A stretch of 64,000 nucleotides of DNA from positions 232,799 to 296,798 of the forward strand of contig JAGVQM010000011.1 in NCBI GenBank assembly GCA_020051695.1, in the 5' to 3' direction. The position numbers and the translations under genes were made by a program. Positions 59,373 through 64,000 of the stretch are shown here, piece after piece (position 1 is the first letter of the stretch; every line of letters begins with the position of its first letter). The notes under the pieces are model-generated. The model ran no database searches. It worked only from the letters and a program-made list of their open reading frames with translations, and had not been told where the DNA came from. This DNA comes from Candidatus Zixiibacteriota bacterium (GTDB taxonomy: Bacteria; Zixibacteria; MSB-5A5; WJJR01; JAJRUJ01).

Positions 59373-60790
59373 TGACAACCAATATGCCGGCGAACGAAAT
59401 GATCATGGCGAACCAGTCGGAAAATACGCGCCATATTGCGGGCAAACGAGCGACGGTATTCGGCATGGCGCGCGCGGGCTTGGCCTGCGCCCTGTTGTAC
59501 CGGCGGCACGGCGCGGACGTATTTGTCACCGACCGGCAGCCCGCCGATATCTTGCAGCAGGCAACAAATATCCTCGAGCAGGAGAACATCACTTTTGAAA
59601 CCGGGGGGCACACTGAACGGTCGCTGCACAAGTGCGATGTCATCATTCTTTCGCCGGGGGTGCGGTTGGATTTGCCGCTGCTGCGTGAGGCGCGCACGCG
59701 GGGCATTCCATTGATCTCGGAAATCGAAGCCGCCTGGGTGCTGTCAGCTGTCCCGGTGGTGGCCGTGACCGGCTCCAACGGCAAGACAACCACGACGACC
59801 TGGCTGGGTGAAATCTATCAGGCCGCCGGGGTAGTGAGTGACGTGGCGGGCAATATCGGCCGGCCCTACGCCGATGCCGTGTTGCGTAACCCGGCCGCCG
59901 GGCGGCATATTCTGGAAATCTCCAGCTTCCAGTTGGAAACAATCGAGACGTTCGCCCCGCATGCGGCGGTCATTTTGAATATCTCGCAGGACCACCTGGA
60001 CCGTCACGGCACACCGGAGTGTTACGCCCAAACGAAGTTGCGGTTATTTGCCAAGCAGCGGGCCGCGGATGTGGCGATCATCAATCATGACGATGATTAC
60101 CTGCGAAGTGCCTCGTTGCCGGGTGCAGGGCAACCAGCCGCCTTTTCGCTGGCCGGTCCTGTGGGGGCGGGCGTATGGTTCGACGGCCGTGTCCTGCGGT
60201 ATCGTCTGACAACGGGGGAAGGTGAATTGTTGCCGGCGGAGGAGATCGGCATTCCCGGCCGGCATAATCTGGCCAACGCGGCGGCCGCGGCGTGTGTGGC
60301 GCTGGTCGACGGCGTTTCCCCCGATGCAGTCTGCAGGGGCCTGCGGGAATTCCGCGGCGTTGAACACCGGCTGGAGTTTGTCACTGAAGTTGATGGTGTA
60401 CGGTATATCAATGACTCCAAGGGTACCAACCCCGATTCGGTGCGAGTGGCGCTCGAGGCGATCCGCACCCCCCTGGTCCTGATTATGGGCGGGCTGGACA
60501 AAGGCACCGATTACTCGGTGCTGTTCGATCTGGTCAAAGACAACGTCCGGCGGTTGATCTGCACGGGGAAGGCGGCAGAGTTGATTGCCCGGCAGCTCGG
60601 CGGTTCGACGGGGATCATGATTGTGCGCGATTTTACCGAGGCGGTGGAAGCTGCGCGTAAGGCCGCGCAGCCGGGCGATACGGTCCTGCTTTCACCGGGG
60701 TGTGCAAGTTTTGACAGGTTCAAAAATTACGAAGAACGCGGACGCGTATTCAAGGATATCGTACGTGCTTTTAACAGAAAAACGTCGTAG
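59369..60790 (+). CDS. murD: UDP-MurNAc-L-alanine--D-glutamate ligase
   Basis: A 473-residue ligase that adds D-glutamate to UDP-MurNAc-L-Ala. VFGMARAGLACALLYRRHG is the N-terminal Rossmann part. VAVTGSNGKTTTTTWL is the ATP loop. ILEISSFQLETIE is the MurD-specific text, followed by INDSKGTNPDSVRVAL and LIMGGLDKGTDY. LLSPGCASFDRFKNYEERG ends the domain. ATG 59369 overlaps the mraY stop. The ftsW start lies inside its 3' end. Confidence 0.96.
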   Translation: MMTTNMPANEMIMANQSENTRHIAGKRATVFGMARAGLACALLYRRHGADVFVTDRQPADILQQATNILEQENITFETGGHTERSLHKCDVIILSPGVRLDLPLLREARTRGIPLISEIEAAWVLSAVPVVAVTGSNGKTTTTTWLGEIYQAAGVVSDVAGNIGRPYADAVLRNPAAGRHILEISSFQLETIETFAPHAAVILNISQDHLDRHGTPECYAQTKLRLFAKQRAADVAIINHDDDYLRSASLPGAGQPAAFSLAGPVGAGVWFDGRVLRYRLTTGEGELLPAEEIGIPGRHNLANAAAAACVALVDGVSPDAVCRGLREFRGVEHRLEFVTEVDGVRYINDSKGTNPDSVRVALEAIRTPLVLIMGGLDKGTDYSVLFDLVKDNVRRLICTGKAAELIARQLGGSTGIMIVRDFTEAVEAARKAAQPGDTVLLSPGCASFDRFKNYEERGRVFKDIVRAFNRKTS

Positions 60791-61880
60791 ATCGATTGCC
60801 GCGGCCGATCCCTTTATCTGGGTGCCGGCCGTGACGCTGATGACGGCCGGAACCTTTCTGGTCTTGTCGGCCTCGGCCATCCTGGCCTCGGATAAGTTCT
60901 CCGGGTCCGGGTTTTTCTGGATGCGGCAGGTCGTCTGGTGGATTGTGGCTTTGGCGGCGATGTATCTGTGTTCGCGGCTGGACTACCGGCGGCTGATGCG
61001 TTTTGCTCCATTATTGCTCTTGTCCGGTTTCGGCGCCTTGATCGCCGTGCTGGGCGCCTCCCCGGTCCGTGGCGCACACCGGTGGCTCGACCTGGGCTTG
61101 TTTTCCATTCAACCATCTGAGTTTTTTCGGCTGGTGTACCTGATATTTCTGGCGTATTCCCTGGCCAAACGCCAGGAACGGATGCGCCACATCAAATATG
61201 CGATTTCATATCTTATCATTCTTGGCGTCGCCAGCGGGTTGCTGCTGGCCGAGCCGAGTTTTTCCGCAGTGTTATGCTTGTGGGGTACGACCGGGCTGTT
61301 GCTCTGGACCGCCGGCGTGCAGAAGCGATACATCCTCGGCGCCGGTCTGCTCGCCGTGGTTGCCGCGGTGATTATTGTCTTTGGTTTCGGGTATAAAAAG
61401 TCACGAGTCGATAATTATCTGGCAATGGTGGCTAATCCCACTGACGGATGTTATCAGGTAAGCCAGGCGGCAATCGCGATGGGCGGTGGCGGGCCGTTCG
61501 GGCGAGGTCTGGGCGCGGGCTGGGGCAAAATGCATTATATCCCCGACCCGCATACCGATTTCATTTTTGCGTCAATTGCCGAGGAAACCGGGTTGGCGGG
61601 CGCGCTGGCGATTTTGGCGTTATACCTGACGGTGATCTGGCGCGGTTTTTCCGCCGCGGCGCGGGCGCCGGACCGGACCGGTTTTTTCCTTGCGGCCGGG
61701 ATCAGCGCCTCGCTGGTCGTCCATGTCGGCATGAATATCGGCGTGGTACTGGGGTTGATTCCGACGACCGGCCTGCCGTTGCCGTTATTGTCCTATGGCG
61801 GATCTTCGCTGTTGTTTACTGCGGTAGGAATTGGCTTGTTGACGGCAGTATCGCGGCAGGTGGTACCGGAACGGTATTGA
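60765..61880 (+). CDS. ftsW: Septal peptidoglycan glycosyltransferase FtsW
   Basis: A 371-residue SEDS-family polymerase with ten or so membrane helices, partner of FtsI. Marks are GAHRWLDLGLFSIQPSEFFRL, the long loop with MGGGGPFGRGLGAGWGKM and IPDPHTDFIFASIAEETG, and the end PLPLLSYGGSSLL. The start is GTG 60765 with AAGGA upstream, overlapping murD by 26 bases. The longer open frame upstream is non-homologous. It adds lipid II to glycan strands at the septum. Confidence 0.95.
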   Translation: MLLTEKRRRSIAAADPFIWVPAVTLMTAGTFLVLSASAILASDKFSGSGFFWMRQVVWWIVALAAMYLCSRLDYRRLMRFAPLLLLSGFGALIAVLGASPVRGAHRWLDLGLFSIQPSEFFRLVYLIFLAYSLAKRQERMRHIKYAISYLIILGVASGLLLAEPSFSAVLCLWGTTGLLLWTAGVQKRYILGAGLLAVVAAVIIVFGFGYKKSRVDNYLAMVANPTDGCYQVSQAAIAMGGGGPFGRGLGAGWGKMHYIPDPHTDFIFASIAEETGLAGALAILALYLTVIWRGFSAAARAPDRTGFFLAAGISASLVVHVGMNIGVVLGLIPTTGLPLPLLSYGGSSLLFTAVGIGLLTAVSRQVVPERY

Positions 61881-61895
61881 GGTTTGGTGTGCAGG

Positions 61896-62996
61896 ATGCG
61901 TGTATTGTTTACTGCCAGCGGAACGGGGGGGCATCTGGTCCCGGCGATTCGGCTGGCCCGCGCCGTACAGCAAAGAGCGAATAATTGTCAGGTTCTATTT
62001 GTCGGTGGTCAACGGGGCCTGGAGCGAAAAATGGTCAGCGCCGCAGGGTATGAACTGGTGACGATCCCCGCCCGGGGTTTCGTGCGCCGGCGGCCGTGGA
62101 AAAATATCCCGGTCTTGTGGGCCCTGCTGGTTTCGTCGATTGTCTGCCGCCGTATCATCCGCGAATTTAACCCCGATGTTGCTGTGGGCACCGGCGGGCA
62201 TGTTACCGGTCCGGTCATCCGGGCCGCGCACCGCGCCGGGGTGCCGACTTTGATCCATGAACAAAACCGCCGGCCCGGCCTGACTACCCGATGGTTGTCG
62301 CGAATTGCCGACGTCGCCTGTGTGGCCTTTGCCGAGACCGCCGGAATGCTGGCCCATCCCGAGCGGGTCAGAACGACCGGCAATCCCCTCGACCTCGAAA
62401 GTCTTGGGCAGGATCGCGCAATGACACGCACGGCATTGGGTCTGTCGACGGAACGCCCGATTGTCCTGATTACCGGCGGGTCGCAGGGCGCGCAATCGAT
62501 TAACGCCAATGTCGCATCACACCTGCGCACTGCGGGGCTGCCCGATAATTTCCAGGTGATTTGGCAAACCGGGGCGGCTGATTTTGCGCGGTATGAACAC
62601 TTTCATGATCCTGCGCGGGGTATCGTGGTCCAACCGTTTCTGGCGGACCTGGCCTCAATAATGAGTGCGGTCGACCTGGTGATTGCCCGCGCCGGGGCGC
62701 TGACCATTGCCGAGATTTCGGCCTGCGGTCTGCCCGCGATTTATGTGCCCTATCCGTTTGCCGCCGCCGACCATCAGACAAGCAATGCCCAAGCCCTGGT
62801 CGAGGCGGGCGCCGGGGTGATGGTGCGTGACGCCGAACTGAGCCAGGTCGATTTGTTGCAGCGGGCGGCGGCAATGCTCGCTGATGCGGAGGGAATGAAA
62901 CAGATGAGCGAAAATGCCGGAAAACTCGGCCGCCCGGACGCGACTGAAAAAATTGTCGATGAAATCCTGCACCTCGCGGAACACAGACGGAGCTAA
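61896..62996 (+). CDS. murG: UDP-GlcNAc--lipid I N-acetylglucosaminyltransferase
   Basis: A 366-residue GT28 enzyme that turns lipid I into lipid II at the inner leaflet. The acceptor loop reads ASGTGGHLVPAI, close to the usual GGTGGHxxPA but with S in the first glycine position. The donor domain has ITGGSQGAQSIN and IARAGALTIAEISACGLPAIYVPYP, with the UDP-sugar motif. The chosen start ATG 61896 opens directly into the first strand; GTG 61887 behind GAGG is possible. Confidence 0.95.
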   Translation: MRVLFTASGTGGHLVPAIRLARAVQQRANNCQVLFVGGQRGLERKMVSAAGYELVTIPARGFVRRRPWKNIPVLWALLVSSIVCRRIIREFNPDVAVGTGGHVTGPVIRAAHRAGVPTLIHEQNRRPGLTTRWLSRIADVACVAFAETAGMLAHPERVRTTGNPLDLESLGQDRAMTRTALGLSTERPIVLITGGSQGAQSINANVASHLRTAGLPDNFQVIWQTGAADFARYEHFHDPARGIVVQPFLADLASIMSAVDLVIARAGALTIAEISACGLPAIYVPYPFAAADHQTSNAQALVEAGAGVMVRDAELSQVDLLQRAAAMLADAEGMKQMSENAGKLGRPDATEKIVDEILHLAEHRRS

Positions 62997-62998
62997 TC

Positions 62999-64000
62999 AT
63001 GTCGTTACTGTCACTGCGGATCAAGAAATTACATTTTGTCGGGATCGGCGGGATCGGCATGTCGGGTATTGCCGAGGTGATGAAGGCCATGGGCTATTCA
63101 GTCACCGGTTCTGACCTGGCCAAAACGGAAATCACCGACCACCTCGAAGAGGTGGGGATTCCGGTAGTTGAAGGCCACGCGGCGGAAAACATCGCCGACG
63201 TCGATGTCGTGGTCATTTCCTCGGCAGTCAGCAGCAATAATCCTGAAGTCCTCGCTGCCCGCGAGCGGCTGATTCCGGTGATCCGCCGGGCCGAGATGCT
63301 GGGTGAGCTGATGCGCCTGAAATTTTCCATCGGCATCTGCGGTACGCACGGCAAAACAACAACGACCTCGATGCTCGGCCATATCCTGGCCGTGGCGGGG
63401 TACGACCCGACATTAATTGTGGGTGGCCGCCTGATCTCCCTTGAGACCAATGCCCAACTGGGCCAGTCCGATTACCTCGTGGCCGAAGCCGATGAATACG
63501 ACCGGTCGTTCCTGGAGTTGTTCCCGTCGCTGGCGGTGGCCACCAACCTCGAGCCCGAACATCTTGATTGCTATCGTGATTTTCGCGATTTGTGCGACTC
63601 GTTCGCCGCATTTTTGAACCGCGTGCCGTTTTACGGTACCGTCGTGTATAATGCCGATTGTCCCGGCTTACGTTCGATCATTCCCGATGTCAAACGCCCC
63701 CTTCTCCCGTTTGGTTTCGGTGAGTACGCGCGTGCCCGGGGTTTGAACAAAAACAGCGAAGGCCGTGGCGGGTCGTTTGATTTTGCCGTGGACGGCATAG
63801 TGCTGGGCCGGGTCCGGGTGAATATCCCGGGCGAACACAACCTGGAAAACGCGCTGGCTGCCGCCACTTGTGCCTGGGATGCCAAAGTCCCCTTTGCGGT
63901 GATCCGGGATGCGCTGGCTTCCTTCTCTGGTGTGGTGCGGCGCTTCGAAGTCAAGGGCACGGCGAACGGTGTGACAGTAGTCGATGATTATGCCCACCAC
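62999..64000 (+). CDS. murC: UDP-N-acetylmuramate--L-alanine ligase (partial, right edge)
   Basis: The first 334 residues of MurC, open to the window edge. It starts at ATG 62999, two bases after the murG stop. FVGIGGIGMSGIAEVM is the nucleotide fold. CGTHGKTTTTSML is the ATP loop, EADEYDRSFL carries the catalytic region, GEHNLENALAA follows, and VVDDYAHH lies at the very end. It ligates L-alanine to UDP-MurNAc. About 120 residues of a normal MurC remain outside. Confidence 0.97.
   Translation, partial: MSLLSLRIKKLHFVGIGGIGMSGIAEVMKAMGYSVTGSDLAKTEITDHLEEVGIPVVEGHAAENIADVDVVVISSAVSSNNPEVLAARERLIPVIRRAEMLGELMRLKFSIGICGTHGKTTTTSMLGHILAVAGYDPTLIVGGRLISLETNAQLGQSDYLVAEADEYDRSFLELFPSLAVATNLEPEHLDCYRDFRDLCDSFAAFLNRVPFYGTVVYNADCPGLRSIIPDVKRPLLPFGFGEYARARGLNKNSEGRGGSFDFAVDGIVLGRVRVNIPGEHNLENALAAATCAWDAKVPFAVIRDALASFSGVVRRFEVKGTANGVTVVDDYAHH

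Overview
The window is chromosomal DNA from an uncultured-type, Gram-negative (diderm) bacterium of the Fibrobacterota-Chlorobiota-Bacteroidota (FCB) neighbourhood. A candidate phylum such as Zixibacteria is my best guess, but this is inference. The reasons are a SprA/Sov-like type 9 secretion (T9SS) outer-membrane translocon, a gingipain-like C25 protease with a T9SS/FlgD-like C-terminal domain, other secreted proteins with the same kind of tail, a dockerin-like module ending in a paired IVNYVYRQ pattern, apolipoprotein N-acyltransferase (an outer-membrane trait), and a MurE carrying the DNPR signature of meso-diaminopimelate specificity. Most of the DNA is GC-rich. A stretch around 44.3-46.9 kb is clearly AT-richer.

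Layout. 1-3.6 kb: the tail of an unidentified gene, a split Ada-type alkylation-repair pair (ada regulator and ogt), a small Cys-rich protein and an ArsR repressor facing a TauE/SafE exporter, and the wreck of a cation:proton antiporter gene. 3.6-12.1 kb: a tightly packed operon with an SDR dehydrogenase, a Ser/Thr kinase with TolB-like and TPR modules, a CdsA-like membrane protein, a fused PlsC acyltransferase/P-loop kinase, a diacylglycerol-kinase-like protein and an FHA-GAF-PP2C phosphatase. It looks like a phospho-regulated lipid-synthesis module. 12.2-14.7 kb: a lipoprotein, pyrE and murB. 14.9-20.9 kb: the giant sprA-like gene. 21-33.3 kb: HAD hydrolase, rsmE and glnA, three envelope/secreted proteins in a row, a class A penicillin-binding protein, tyrS, and prfB with its programmed frameshift. 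33.4-43.8 kb: YihY, an HD hydrolase, purM, lnt, a propeller protein, a FemAB/GNAT-like protein and two glycosyltransferases. 43.8-47.5 kb: tRNA-Pro, a GIY-YIG nuclease and a propeller/TSP3/dockerin protein, bracketed by pairs of intergenic repeats. 47.5-51 kb: a family 2 glycosyltransferase convergent with the C25 protease. 51.2-64 kb: a classical dcw cluster, mraZ-rsmH-ftsL-ftsI-murE-murF-mraY-murD-ftsW-murG-murC, with murC running off the right edge.

How it fits together. Much of the window serves the envelope: peptidoglycan precursor synthesis and septal synthesis (dcw, murB, PBP1A), lipoprotein acylation (lnt), a putative extra phospholipid branch, surface glycosylation, and a T9SS with cargo. 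The most unusual parts are the kinase/phosphatase-flanked lipid operon with its PlsC-kinase fusion, the T9SS outside classical Bacteroidota, and the repeat-bracketed GIY-YIG cassette. No CRISPR array, rRNA, transposase or phage gene was seen.
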